64,000 bases of DNA, taken from Flavobacteriales bacterium UBA6057 (lineage in GTDB: Bacteria; Bacteroidota; Bacteroidia; Flavobacteriales_G; Salibacteraceae). Each line of letters opens with the position of its first letter. The stretch's first letter is position 1. The stretch lies in contig DIYJ01000011.1 of assembly GCA_002428995.1 (NCBI GenBank), forward strand, positions 434,001 through 498,000. Direction: 5' to 3'. The notes below the pieces were generated by a model. The model made no database searches. It saw only the letters and a list, made by a program, of their open reading frames with translations, and was not told the DNA's origin. Both the position numbers and the translations under genes were made by a program. Positions 26,056 through 34,761 of this stretch are shown piece by piece.

Positions 26056-26670
26056 TCAAGAAGAAGTCATCACCAGATCGCGAGTGGAAGGTCCGAGGTT
26101 GAACAAAGCGTCCAGTATGCTCAAGTTGGCAACGAAAGGGTGGCGATCACTGAATACTTGGAAATACGTTTCGTATGAATGTCCTGTCTCCGCGCTTGGC
26201 TTGCTGAAATCAAAGTCGCGGTAATCCACATCCCCTTCGTTACCTAAATCCATGTACTCTGTAGTGAATTGAATGCCAGGATCGCAATCCAGAGATTCCA
26301 GAATAAAGTGCAGGACACGCAGGTTTAGATCAACCAGCCGTTTTGGTTTTTCCACATACACAGAGCGGAGGCGATCCTCATAGTATTCAAAGTATGCGGA
26401 GCGCCTGTAGGCCGCTTCTAATCCCTTCCAGTGATCTTTCTGCCAGTGTTCCTCATATCCAATGCAGATGTCGTTGGTAGTCATGCGCAGACCGGTCTTT
26501 TTTACCGGAATACTCAGTCGATGGATTCCGTTCGGTCCCAGGATTTCCATGCGATTGCGATACGTCTGCTTGGGATAATGCTCGTACAGTTCGATCAGCG
26601 GATTGCTGCTCTGAAGTAGTCTCTGGAAATAATGGATGTTCCCAGCGTAGAATAGCGGGAAAACCGTCAT
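26056..26670 (-). CDS. WbqC-like family protein
   Basis: This 204-residue protein belongs to the WbqC-like family (PF08889), named after a gene in O-antigen clusters. Visible family features are GNIHYFQRLLQ near the start, YPKQTYRNRMEILGPNGIHRLSIPV split over residues 32-56, and DHWKGLEAAYRRSAYFEYYED. Biochemical function is unestablished. It is the last gene of the hydrolase-parA-parB-DUF5683-dapB-lepB-wbqC block and its start shares one base with the lepB stop, so translation is coupled to signal peptidase. I recall this pairing in other Bacteroidota genomes. Confidence 0.85.
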   Translation of the reverse strand: MTVFPLFYAGNIHYFQRLLQSSNPLIELYEHYPKQTYRNRMEILGPNGIHRLSIPVKKTGLRMTTNDICIGYEEHWQKDHWKGLEAAYRRSAYFEYYEDRLRSVYVEKPKRLVDLNLRVLHFILESLDCDPGIQFTTEYMDLGNEGDVDYRDFDFSKPSAETGHSYETYFQVFSDRHPFVANLSILDALFNLGPSTRDLVMTSS

Positions 26671-28385
26671 TACTCAGGCACGGAAAACATCCTTGAGAAG
26701 CGAATTTTGCCATCAAAGAGGCCTCGCTCAGGATCCATCGAAAGCCAGATGAAAGATGCCTTACCCACGATGTGGTCCTCTGGAACAAAGCCCCAGAAGC
26801 GCGAATCGGCTGAATTGTGCCGGTTGTCTCCCATCATGAAGTAATAGTCCATCTCGAAGGTGTACTCACTGGCATTCGCACCATCAATCATGATTACACC
26901 ATTGTTCACTTCCAGCGAATGGCCTTCATACACCGTAATGATGCGCTCATAGAAGGGCAGGTTTGCCAGTGTTAAGGCTACGGTTTCTCCCTTTGAAGGA
27001 ACACTCAACGGTCCCCAGAAGTCTTCGGTCCAGCTGCTTTCCCAAGTGTTGGGGAAGATGTGAAGACCATTCTTAGCTTCAGGATAATTGATCCTCATCT
27101 TCACTGATTTCATAATGTTCAGCGACTTCGCTTTGTCATAGTTTTCCATCGTTAGAGGGAAGTTGTATACAAAGCCATTGGCAGGCTGAGCCTGGTAAGG
27201 GTTGTTATCCAGCGCAAAGTCCTGAAGGTTGACGTTCAGTTCATCCTTGATGGACTGCTTATTCAGCATCGTGGAAGATTGAAGCAGATAGTTAAACTGG
27301 AATTCCGTGGGGATGTAAGCGGTTTCGCCATTGATGTGAAGCTTTCCCGCTTCGATGTAGATCTCATCACCAGGAACCGCGACACATCGCTTAATGTAGT
27401 TTTCGCGCTTGTCAACTGGCCGTACCACATACTCCAGGTTGTTTTTCAAAAGCTTGCGAGCTACGCGCTTGTAGGCTTCGAAAGAGCGCGCGTTTTTCCC
27501 GGTCATTTGATCTTGTTGCTGCAACTCTCTGGCTTTGAGACGTACTGCTCGGTTATAGCTCAGATTACTCTGGTATTGCACCAAAACCGTGTCTCCTTCA
27601 GGGTAGTTAAACACTACAATGTCGTTTCGTTCTACGTCACCAAATCCTGGGAGTCGTTGGTACGGAAGGTGAATCCATTCCAGGTAGCTCTTCAGGTTGG
27701 TTCCGGGGAAGCTATGGTGCGCCAGTGGAAAGCTAAGAGGAGTTTGTGGCACCTTTGGACCATACGCCATTTTGCTCACGAACAGATAATCACCAATCAG
27801 GAGCGATTTTTCCATCGAGCTGGTGGGAATGGTGAAGGCTTCAAAAACGTAGGTTCTGATGATGGCGGCTGCGACAATCGCGAATACAATAGAATCACCC
27901 CATTCCTTGTAAAAAGTAGGCTTACCCACCTTGTCTTTAATCACCAGAAGTTTTTTCAGGCCGAGGACAAACGCTGCACCCAAACCAAGGGTAGAGACTA
28001 CAAAAACAGCCTTATCAGCAGCATCTCGCTCTTTGCGTTGGTCTTCATCTGACCAATCCATTTTGGGCTGGAACTTTACATCCTGAAACCCGAGGTAGGG
28101 GAGGTAGATGAACGGAATGAAAATGGACATTAGCACGTCTGGAATTTGGTGCTTTCCGAACCTTCTTGCCAGCGATTGGCATACTACCATCAGCATCACC
28201 ACATTCACCCCAGGAAAGATGAAGAGGAAAATCCACCACCAGGGACGTTCCAGGATTTTGATGGCTACAAAAAGATTGTAGATCGGCACGAGGCCTTTCC
28301 ATGCGGGTTGACCTGCCAGCGGAAAGAGCTTGAAAAAGCCGAAGCTGATTCCCAGGAAAATGATCAGGTAGATTGCGATGCTCAT
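26670..28385 (-). CDS. lepB: Signal peptidase I with N-terminal membrane extension and large insert
   Basis: This 571-residue protein removes signal peptides of Sec/Tat-exported proteins at the outer face of the inner membrane. Residues 1-100 form an extra membrane domain with about three helices; a further two TM segments lie near 126-143 and 164-180. The S26 nucleophile is Ser190 in IPTSSMEKSLLIGDY and the general base is Lys332 in NYIKRCVAVPGDEI; the C-terminal box MMGDNRHNSADSRFWG is complete. Between VVFNYPEGD and RPVDKRENYIK there is a ~55-residue insert, and another ~130 residues lie between GDEI and the last box, making it far longer than the ~320-residue E. coli LepB. It lies between dapB and wbqC. 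Confidence 0.93.
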   Translation of the reverse strand: MSIAIYLIIFLGISFGFFKLFPLAGQPAWKGLVPIYNLFVAIKILERPWWWIFLFIFPGVNVVMLMVVCQSLARRFGKHQIPDVLMSIFIPFIYLPYLGFQDVKFQPKMDWSDEDQRKERDAADKAVFVVSTLGLGAAFVLGLKKLLVIKDKVGKPTFYKEWGDSIVFAIVAAAIIRTYVFEAFTIPTSSMEKSLLIGDYLFVSKMAYGPKVPQTPLSFPLAHHSFPGTNLKSYLEWIHLPYQRLPGFGDVERNDIVVFNYPEGDTVLVQYQSNLSYNRAVRLKARELQQQDQMTGKNARSFEAYKRVARKLLKNNLEYVVRPVDKRENYIKRCVAVPGDEIYIEAGKLHINGETAYIPTEFQFNYLLQSSTMLNKQSIKDELNVNLQDFALDNNPYQAQPANGFVYNFPLTMENYDKAKSLNIMKSVKMRINYPEAKNGLHIFPNTWESSWTEDFWGPLSVPSKGETVALTLANLPFYERIITVYEGHSLEVNNGVIMIDGANASEYTFEMDYYFMMGDNRHNSADSRFWGFVPEDHIVGKASFIWLSMDPERGLFDGKIRFSRMFSVPE

Positions 28386-28494
28386 AGCAGAAAAGATTGC
28401 GAAGCGAAGAAACGAACTTTCAAGTCGATAAAAACGCTTTTTTCGGATGAACGGACGCTCAGCGTGGCGCTGCGTTAAAGGGTGTTATCAGAGA

Positions 28495-29211
28495 TCATGC
28501 ACCGAGCAGATCCTTCATCGTAAAGACACCTGTTTTGTCTTTAAGGTATTCAGCAGCGAGCACAGCCCCAATGGCGAAGCCTTTGCGGTTTTTAGCCGCA
28601 TGCGTGAGCTCTATAGAATCGATGGCGCTTTCGTAGCGGACTGTGTGCGTACCCTTCACATCTCCCTCGCGGATCGCCTCAATCGACAGTTTGGAGGTAT
28701 CATCCGGTTCTGTACTGAGCGACCATCCGTTCAGTTCCTCTCGCTGGTCAATGATTTGTTCTGCGGTGGTGATGGCCGTGCCGCTTGGAGCATCCAGCTT
28801 TTGAGTATGATGAATTTCCTGAAGGGTGACATTGTATTCAGGATAGCCCGCCATCAATTGTGCCAGTTGGGTATTCACTTGCCAGAAGAGGTTGACACCA
28901 ATGCTGAAATTGGAGGCCCAGAAAAAAGCACCATTCTTTTGAGTGCAAAGCTCTTTTACCTCCTCAAACCGATCGTACCAACCGGTGGTTCCTGTCACCA
29001 ATGGAATACCATTTTCAAAGCAGTGCCTGAAATTGTCGATCGCAGCCTCCGGTCGTGAAAACTCGATGCACACATCCGCCTCTTTCAGCTGATCCCAATC
29101 GCTGGGTGAAGACTGGCTCGTGAGTCTTGCAGTGATCGAGTGACCGCGCTCTTGGGCAATGGCGTCAATCTCACGCCCCATTTTACCGTATCCAATCAGT
29201 CCGATGTTCAT
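28495..29211 (-). CDS. dapB: 4-hydroxy-tetrahydrodipicolinate reductase
   Basis: DapB reduces hydroxy-tetrahydrodipicolinate with NAD(P)H in the lysine and meso-diaminopimelate pathway that feeds peptidoglycan. The 238-residue protein has the nucleotide-binding IGLIGYGKMGREI at its start, VTGTTGWYDRF, the catalytic segment LQEIHHTQKLDAPSGTA with the His pair and Lys, and the C-terminal dimerisation region. Length is normal for the family. It is preceded by DUF5683 at a 3-base gap and followed after 109 bases by lepB, a spacer that could hold a secondary promoter. Confidence 0.96.
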   Translation of the reverse strand: MNIGLIGYGKMGREIDAIAQERGHSITARLTSQSSPSDWDQLKEADVCIEFSRPEAAIDNFRHCFENGIPLVTGTTGWYDRFEEVKELCTQKNGAFFWASNFSIGVNLFWQVNTQLAQLMAGYPEYNVTLQEIHHTQKLDAPSGTAITTAEQIIDQREELNGWSLSTEPDDTSKLSIEAIREGDVKGTHTVRYESAIDSIELTHAAKNRKGFAIGAVLAAEYLKDKTGVFTMKDLLGA

Positions 29212-29214
29212 GGG

Positions 29215-29793
29215 TCAAAAACGAAGGTTAAGTGTGACTCCCGTGTACATGCCTCGATTGCGCGTAGAATATACTTCCGGTCTCCAGTGCAGGGTCAGAT
29301 CGTCTGACACGTTGAAGTAGTACAAGTGAGCATCCACGGCTGCATCCACGATTTGAAGTACGTAAACAATGCCAGTGGCGATGTAGGAGTATTCCATCCA
29401 TTGCCTGCGCTGATCTGCAGCTGCACGCAGCTGATCAGGTGAAATGCCTTGCTTGGCAAAATCGCTGGAGTCAGACACGATGTCGTTGATGTCTCGGATG
29501 TAAGCATCGCGGAATCGCACGTATTGCTGGCGGTTGTCGATGATGAAGAAAATGGAAGTTCCTAAACCGCCATAAACGATTGGAAGCTTCCAATACTTCT
29601 TGTTGTAGATCTGTCCTGCCCCGGGAAGCAGCGCGCTCAGGAGAGAGGCTCTGGCAGGACTCTTATACTGAGGTTCCGATTCTTCTACCGTTTCCACTTC
29701 CACAGAATCAGAGGCCAGGCTATCCAGCATGACCTGACTTCTGGAGGAAATCGCCAGGATCAGGAACACGAAACACAACAGGATTCTCTGCAT
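29215..29793 (-). CDS. DUF5683 family exported/membrane protein
   Basis: The 192-residue product has a signal peptide (about 1-20, ending SRSQ), an acidic spacer, and the DUF5683 core: KSPARASLLSALLPGAGQIYNKKYW followed in pieces by LPIVYGGLGTSIFFI, a hydrophobic segment, and a C-terminal ending NLRF that resembles outer-membrane beta-strand ends. (The first motif spans about residues 44-68.) Function is unknown in the literature I know. It sits between parB and dapB as in other Bacteroidota. The ATG at 29793 gives a proper signal peptide. Confidence 0.85.
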   Translation of the reverse strand: MQRILLCFVFLILAISSRSQVMLDSLASDSVEVETVEESEPQYKSPARASLLSALLPGAGQIYNKKYWKLPIVYGGLGTSIFFIIDNRQQYVRFRDAYIRDINDIVSDSSDFAKQGISPDQLRAAADQRRQWMEYSYIATGIVYVLQIVDAAVDAHLYYFNVSDDLTLHWRPEVYSTRNRGMYTGVTLNLRF

Positions 29794-29830
29794 CGCTGCA
29801 AAGAAACAATGTCTGTACCAAAGGGGAATT

Positions 29831-30739
29831 CTAGTAAGCTATTTTCTGAGGCGAGGACTGAAGCAGCTGGATCAGGCGGTTCAAGTCATACTCATTGGTG
29901 AATTCAATGGTGATCTTACCGTTGCCCTTAGGTAAGAACTTCAAGTCAACTTTTGCTCCGAGCTGCTGACTCATATTGTACTTCACATCCTTGTAATACT
30001 GATTGGTCTCTTCCGCCTTGTTCTTGGGCGTTTTGGGCTTCTTGGCCTGGCGCGCAAGGTTTTCTACATCCCGAACAGAAAGCACTTCATCAATGATGCG
30101 TTCGAAAATCTCCATCTGCTTCTCGTGGTCATCGATGTTGATCAACGCACGTGCGTGCCCCATGCTGATGTTTCCCTTTTGGAGGGCCATCTGTATTTCG
30201 GGCGGAAGCTTGAGCAGGCGAAGAAAGTTCGTGATGTTTGACCGGCTCTTGCTGACCTTCTCACTCAATCCTTCGTGGGTAAGATCGCATTCGTCAATGA
30301 GTCGCTTGTAGGAGATCGCTACTTCAATTGGATTCAGGTCTTCTCGTTGAATGTTCTCCACGAGCGCCATTTCAAGCATAGCCTGATCATTCGCCACGCG
30401 GATGTAAGCAGGCACCTGCTCCAGACCAGCCAGTTGCGAAGCTCTGAACCTTCGCTCACCACTGATGAGCTGAAAGGTGTCGTTGCCCATCTTGCGCACC
30501 GTCACCGGCTGGATCACTCCGTGTGTGCGAATGCTCTCGGCAAGCTCATCCAGGGCGGCACTGTCAAATCGTGTTCGCGGCTGAAATGGGTTCGCCTCAA
30601 TCTTATCTACGGGAATATTGGCAATGCTGCCAAGCACTGCATGATCGCCCTGGGCTACCCGGGCAGTAATATCTGTTTCGCTGTTTTCCAGCAGTGCACT
30701 CAATCCACGACCGAGTGCGTTCTTTTTAGGATTCGCCAT
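29831..30739 (-). CDS. parB: Chromosome partition protein ParB
   Basis: ParB binds centromere-like parS sites and, as a CTP-dependent clamp, spreads along DNA to recruit ParA and SMC. The 302-residue protein begins MANPKKNALGRGLSALLE. It shows the ParB/Spo0J boxes IEANPFQPRTRF (box I), LISGERRFRASQLAG (box II, CTP-binding) and a helix-turn-helix with SKSRSNITNFLRLLKLP, followed by a Lys-rich linker and a C-terminal dimerisation domain. ATG 30739 is used; an in-frame start at 30769 lies inside parA. It overlaps parA by 14 bases. No parS palindrome was seen in the window. Confidence 0.96.
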   Translation of the reverse strand: MANPKKNALGRGLSALLENSETDITARVAQGDHAVLGSIANIPVDKIEANPFQPRTRFDSAALDELAESIRTHGVIQPVTVRKMGNDTFQLISGERRFRASQLAGLEQVPAYIRVANDQAMLEMALVENIQREDLNPIEVAISYKRLIDECDLTHEGLSEKVSKSRSNITNFLRLLKLPPEIQMALQKGNISMGHARALINIDDHEKQMEIFERIIDEVLSVRDVENLARQAKKPKTPKNKAEETNQYYKDVKYNMSQQLGAKVDLKFLPKGNGKITIEFTNEYDLNRLIQLLQSSPQKIAY

Positions 30740-31544
30740 CGTATACCTCCACAATTTTGTCCTTGTCACTAATTCTCGTCATCTCGTTCTTCTGGAGGAT
30801 TTCACGGGCGAGGTTCAAATAATTCACGGCTCCACTGCTGGCAGCATCGTGCATGATGATTGTTTCACCATGCGATGGAGCTTCTCCTAGGCGTGTATTG
30901 CGATGTACGATGGTATCGAACACCAACTGCTGGAAGTGCATCTTTACTTCTTCAACCACTTGGTTGGCCAGTCGAAGGCGCTGGTCATACATGGTCAATA
31001 GCATTCCTTCAATGCCGAGGTCTTTGTTGAGGCGTGACTGAACGATCTTAATGGTATTCAGAAGTTTGCCCAGACCTTCCAGCGCGAAGTATTCACACTG
31101 AACGGGCACGATGACGCTGTCAGCTGCTGTCAATGCATTCACGGTGATCAAACCGAGTGAGGGAGAGCAGTCAATAATGATGAAATCGTATTGGTCTTTC
31201 ACCTTGTTCAGTGCCATGCGCATCATACGCTCACGGTTGGGCATGTTGATCATCTCGATCTCTGCACCCACAAGGTCAATGTGAGCCGGCATGATGTCCA
31301 GGTTGGGGCTCTTGGTGTTCAGAATGATATCCTTTGGCTCCACCTGGTTGATGATGCACTCATAGATGCTGGTGCGCACATTGCGCGGATCAAATCCAAC
31401 TCCAGAAGTCGCGTTGGCCTGAGGATCAGCATCTACGATGAGCGTGCGCTTCTCCAATACACCAAGGCTGGCAGCAAGGTTGATCGCTGTGGTGGTCTTG
31501 CCAACTCCGCCTTTTTGATTCGCTATTGCAATGATCTTTCCCAT
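30726..31544 (-). CDS. parA: Chromosome partition ATPase ParA (Soj type)
   Basis: This 272-residue Walker-type ATPase drives segregation of ParB-parS complexes. The deviant Walker A motif KGGVGKTTT is at residues 11-19, with the signature Lys11; switch and Walker B elements are VDADPQANATSG and FIIIDCSPSLG. It lacks an N-terminal HTH, so it is the chromosomal Soj form. The ATG at 31544 follows the stop of the upstream hydrolase gene by 6 bases; an alternative TTG at 31550 would add two residues. It overlaps parB by 14 bases, coupling their synthesis. Confidence 0.96.
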   Translation of the reverse strand: MGKIIAIANQKGGVGKTTTAINLAASLGVLEKRTLIVDADPQANATSGVGFDPRNVRTSIYECIINQVEPKDIILNTKSPNLDIMPAHIDLVGAEIEMINMPNRERMMRMALNKVKDQYDFIIIDCSPSLGLITVNALTAADSVIVPVQCEYFALEGLGKLLNTIKIVQSRLNKDLGIEGMLLTMYDQRLRLANQVVEEVKMHFQQLVFDTIVHRNTRLGEAPSHGETIIMHDAASSGAVNYLNLAREILQKNEMTRISDKDKIVEVYDGES

Positions 31545-31550
31545 GTTCAA

Positions 31551-32270
31551 TTATAGTTCTTTCGTTTCCCCGATCTCCATCAGTGTCAGCGTTTTTCCGT
31601 TGTCGGAAAAGAGCGACTGCGTTTGGTCGTGGTCAATCTTAATGTATCCGAAGGTGTCGTAATGCATGCCGATGATGTTGTTGCAGCTAATGAACTCAGC
31701 AGCTCTCACAGCATCTTTAGGTCCCATGGTGAAGTTATCCCCAATGGGCAGCAATGCGACATCTATGTTGAACTCCTCGCCCAACAGTTTCATGTCATAA
31801 GTAAGTGCCGTATCTCCGGCATAGTAGATCGTTTTTCCATCTACCTGAAGCACAAATCCGCCAGGATTGCCTCCGTAGCTTCCATCGGGCATGGAGCTGG
31901 TGTGAACTGCAGTCACATACTTCACACGACCAAAGTCAAAATCCCATGAACCTCCAATGTTCATGGGGTGATACTTTTCGATGCCCTTGGCGCCAAACCA
32001 ACTGGCGATTTCAAAGTTGCTCACCACGGTTGCTCCAGTGCGCTTGAGGATCGCTTCCGCATCCGCAACATGGTCTTCGTGACCATGACTCAGCAGCACA
32101 TAGTCGCATTCGATTTGCTCCACGTCCAGCATCGAAGCCCAATCCTTATCCAAAGAAGATGTTCTGATTTCCTGAGCAAGCGAATTGGGGCTGATGAATG
32201 GATCAAACAGGATCTTCGCTTTCGCAGTTTCCAGTAAAAATGTTGAGTGACCTAGATAGGTGATTTTCAT
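31551..32270 (-). CDS. Metal-dependent hydrolase, UPF0173 (metallo-beta-lactamase fold)
   Basis: This 239-residue protein is an MBL-fold hydrolase of the UPF0173 type. The metal ligands are visible in LGHSTFLLE, SHGHEDHVAD (HxHxDH), VTAVHTSS, YYAGDTALTYD and GMHYDTFGYIK near the C-terminus. Substrate is unknown. It is the first gene of the minus-strand block, ending 6 bases before parA, so hydrolase, parA and parB are probably co-transcribed. It is divergent from the FMN reductase gene across 124 bases, where no exact TANNTTTG box is seen. Confidence 0.92.
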   Translation of the reverse strand: MKITYLGHSTFLLETAKAKILFDPFISPNSLAQEIRTSSLDKDWASMLDVEQIECDYVLLSHGHEDHVADAEAILKRTGATVVSNFEIASWFGAKGIEKYHPMNIGGSWDFDFGRVKYVTAVHTSSMPDGSYGGNPGGFVLQVDGKTIYYAGDTALTYDMKLLGEEFNIDVALLPIGDNFTMGPKDAVRAAEFISCNNIIGMHYDTFGYIKIDHDQTQSLFSDNGKTLTLMEIGETKEL

Positions 32271-32394
32271 TTCGATCTTCTTTCTTTGCGCGCTTCTGGG
32301 ATAGGATCAAAAATCAGGATTAATTCATTGGCGTTGCGCGTGAAACCCTTGATTTTATTGGTGTTTTTATGAACAAAAATCTGTGAACTGAGCG

Positions 32395-32919
32395 GTGATA
32401 ACTGTTATTAGCGGTACGAATAGAGAGGGAAACGTCAGTGTGAGCGTGGCTCAGACGGTGTTGGAGTTATTAACAAACAGTAAAGTGGATGCTCAACTGC
32501 TCGACCTGCGAAAGCTCCCGGTCGACTTTGCTTTTCGAAACGATGTCTTCGGAAATCCGGACCCAGGTTTTTCGGCCATTGCTTCTCAGTTTGTGGGCAA
32601 TGCAGACAAGTTCGTGTTTGTGGTACCTGAGTACAATGGAAGTATTCCCGGTGTGTGCAAGGCTTTCATTGATGCCGTTTGGCCCGAGCAGTTTAAGGGA
32701 AAAAAAGCGGCCTTGATTGGCCTTTCTTCGGGGCGTGCAGGAAATGTCAGAGGCTTGGATCACTTGACGAACATCCTGAACTATCTGCAGGTAGCCGTTC
32801 AACCCATGAAGACCAGCATCAATCACATTGATAAGCACTTAAACGAGGATGGTTTCCTGGAAGATGAGCGCATCTTGATGACCATCCAGCAGGAATTGGC
32901 CAAGCTGGTTGAGTTTTAG
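32395..32919 (+). CDS. NADPH-dependent FMN reductase family protein
   Basis: The 174-residue flavodoxin-like protein has the flavin phosphate loop SGTNREGNVS at residues 5-14 and the family segments VVPEYNGSIPGVCKAFIDAV (about 80-99) and LIGLSSGRAGNVRGLD. Such enzymes reduce FMN or quinones with NADPH. The start is GTG at 32395 since the phosphate loop must be close to the N-terminus and no ATG precedes it in frame. It is a single gene, convergent with the T9SS cargo gene at 32927, with a 7-base gap. Confidence 0.9.
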   Translation: MITVISGTNREGNVSVSVAQTVLELLTNSKVDAQLLDLRKLPVDFAFRNDVFGNPDPGFSAIASQFVGNADKFVFVVPEYNGSIPGVCKAFIDAVWPEQFKGKKAALIGLSSGRAGNVRGLDHLTNILNYLQVAVQPMKTSINHIDKHLNEDGFLEDERILMTIQQELAKLVEF

Positions 32920-32926
32920 TCCGTAG

Positions 32927-34660
32927 CTACTGCTTGATCAGCCTGTGAGTGCTTTCTCGCTCCGTTGTTGAAACCTTCATGAAGTAAATCCCTGGAGTCT
33001 CGGGTGTGGCCACCTCTAATGAACTCACCTGATTCGCTTTCAACGATCTGATGCGTTGACCATTTGCAGCGTACAGGTCTATGGAGACAGATTCCTGCAC
33101 TTCCTCAAAAGTCAGGTACCAGCGATCATCAGCAGCAGGATTGGGATAGATGCGATGCGATGGGTTTTCAGTGATTGCTGATATACCCAGCGGAGGAGCG
33201 AACAGCCAAAGCTTGAACAGAAAGTTGCCCAATCCTCCCGGTGCCGACTTCACAACCGACTCCAGCTCAGGATCGAAATCAAACTCTTCTGTGATCATCC
33301 CGGCAGTGTAGGCTTCTCCATTAGGGCCAGCAACCCAACCGTTCACGGTGGAGACATTTCGCTGTTGGGAGTAGGTTTTGTAATCAAGCAGTTCGAGGTC
33401 TTTGGTGAGTTGCACGAAAATCACAGCCGTTTGGTTCGGATATGCATTCACTTCCACCGTATCCGGTCCCGGATCAATGTCTTCCCTGAAGTCTGTTTCA
33501 ATTCTATTGTAAATACCATTGCTGGTAATGCTGGGGCGTGCGCGCTCATTGAATTGGATGGCATGCTCAAATTGACCTTCATCACTCATTTTGAGGATAA
33601 ATCCATCGTCATTCCCAATGCTGTTGAGGGTGAAAGTCTGATCCGAAAAATCAAAGTCTGGATTGCCGAAGAATACACCTGATACATAAAGGTTCTGTGC
33701 ATTGTCAGCGTAGATGTTTTCGCATCCGATACGACCATCAAAGCCTTTCATCCACTCAATTTTTCCTTCATCGCTAATGCTGATCAAATGCGATCCTGCA
33801 TTTTGTGTGGCGGTAAGGTTTACAGGCTGGGAAATGTTGGTGCCATTGATTTCCGTATTCCCCACGTGAACGAAGCATGCATAAGCTTTACCATCAGCAT
33901 CCGACTCTAAAGCCAAGGGAAACAGGATGGAATCCGAGCTGAAATGAACGGACCATTCATAAAACCCCATAGGGTCAAGCTTGGTCAAGAAGCCTGAATA
34001 TTCGCTTGAGCTGAAGTAGGGGACAATTCCCGGGCCGGGATCCGCGTCCACATTTCGCTGGTAATCCGAAAAAACAAGCGTGCTGCCGTCTGGCAGAGCA
34101 GCGATGCTTTTATTCTCTTTCCGGTAACTCAACCGGTCAATTTCGCGCGCCCAAATGAACTCACCATCAGCGTTTAGCTTCAGCAGGAAGTGACTAATGC
34201 TCTCCTGCGCGGAACTGCCTGCGAGCAGGAATTCTTCAGCACCCGGATCAAAATCAACGGTGCCTGCAAAACTCCCGAGTACCAGGATGTTGTTCTCATC
34301 GTCAACATCCAGTGCTACGGCCTCATTGAACACATTAGAAGAAATGGAATGGTGCCAGATGAGGTTTCCGCTGGCGTCAAATTTTTGGATGATGGTATTG
34401 CTGTATCCTCTCGCTTTAACAACCTGTACCTGAGAAGCTGGATCAATGTCCAGGGAGTCAAACTCTGTGATGGTAGAAATGATGATCAGATTGCTGTCAG
34501 CGTCAACTTGCATGTTCAAGCCGTCTTCTGAGTAGAGGTAACCCGGCCCTACAACATGAGCCCAGTCAAGCACTTGTCCGGAGGACCAAAAGCTGAGCAC
34601 GCAGCTGAGGGAAAAAAGACATGCTCTTTTCAAAAGAGCAGGAGTGTGAGAGAAGTACAT
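32927..34660 (-). CDS. T9SS-exported SBBP-repeat-like protein with type A sorting domain
   Basis: This 577-residue protein has a signal peptide (1-28, ending SSGQ) and a body of beta-propeller-like repeats in which IQKFDASGNLIWHHSI-type strands alternate with the acidic motif DFDPG (VDFDPGAEEF, VDADPGPGI, PDFDFSDQTF, DIDPGPDTV, FDFDPELES), typical of Bacteroidota SBBP-like proteins. The C-terminus is a T9SS type A domain: IYPNPAADDRWYLTF ... TPGIYFMKVS ... RLIKQ. It is expected at the cell surface or in the medium; function is unknown. It lies downstream of lolA on the same strand but is separated by a hairpin at 34697-34736. Confidence 0.85.
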   Translation of the reverse strand: MYFSHTPALLKRACLFSLSCVLSFWSSGQVLDWAHVVGPGYLYSEDGLNMQVDADSNLIIISTITEFDSLDIDPASQVQVVKARGYSNTIIQKFDASGNLIWHHSISSNVFNEAVALDVDDENNILVLGSFAGTVDFDPGAEEFLLAGSSAQESISHFLLKLNADGEFIWAREIDRLSYRKENKSIAALPDGSTLVFSDYQRNVDADPGPGIVPYFSSSEYSGFLTKLDPMGFYEWSVHFSSDSILFPLALESDADGKAYACFVHVGNTEINGTNISQPVNLTATQNAGSHLISISDEGKIEWMKGFDGRIGCENIYADNAQNLYVSGVFFGNPDFDFSDQTFTLNSIGNDDGFILKMSDEGQFEHAIQFNERARPSITSNGIYNRIETDFREDIDPGPDTVEVNAYPNQTAVIFVQLTKDLELLDYKTYSQQRNVSTVNGWVAGPNGEAYTAGMITEEFDFDPELESVVKSAPGGLGNFLFKLWLFAPPLGISAITENPSHRIYPNPAADDRWYLTFEEVQESVSIDLYAANGQRIRSLKANQVSSLEVATPETPGIYFMKVSTTERESTHRLIKQ

Positions 34661-34696
34661 TTCCGGTAGAAGAATGAACAGGTAGAACCTTAGACG

Positions 34697-34736
34697 ACAA
34701 AAGCTCTAATGACGTGAATCAGAGCTTTTGTTGTTT
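34697..34736 (-). terminator. Hairpin terminator after ftsK-lolA
   Basis: ACAAAAGCTCT and AGAGCTTTTGT form a perfect 11-base stem with a 13-base loop in the spacer between the lolA stop (34762) and the next minus-strand start (34660). There is no long T run outside the stem, but the arm itself ends in TTTTGT. It would end the ftsK-lolA transcript. Confidence 0.6.
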
Positions 34737-34761
34737 GTCAGATTTAGAATAGGACAGAAAC

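Noticed and set aside
27279..28052. 257-codon plus-strand open frame antisense to lepB
   Set aside because: The encoded sequence is compositionally odd, has no family features and lies wholly inside the well-supported signal peptidase gene.
26056..32270. Search for a parS centromere site near parAB
   Set aside because: No GTTTCACGTGAAAC-like palindrome was seen by eye in the window; imperfect CACGTG contexts (for example near 18951 and 35657) lack the flanking symmetry.
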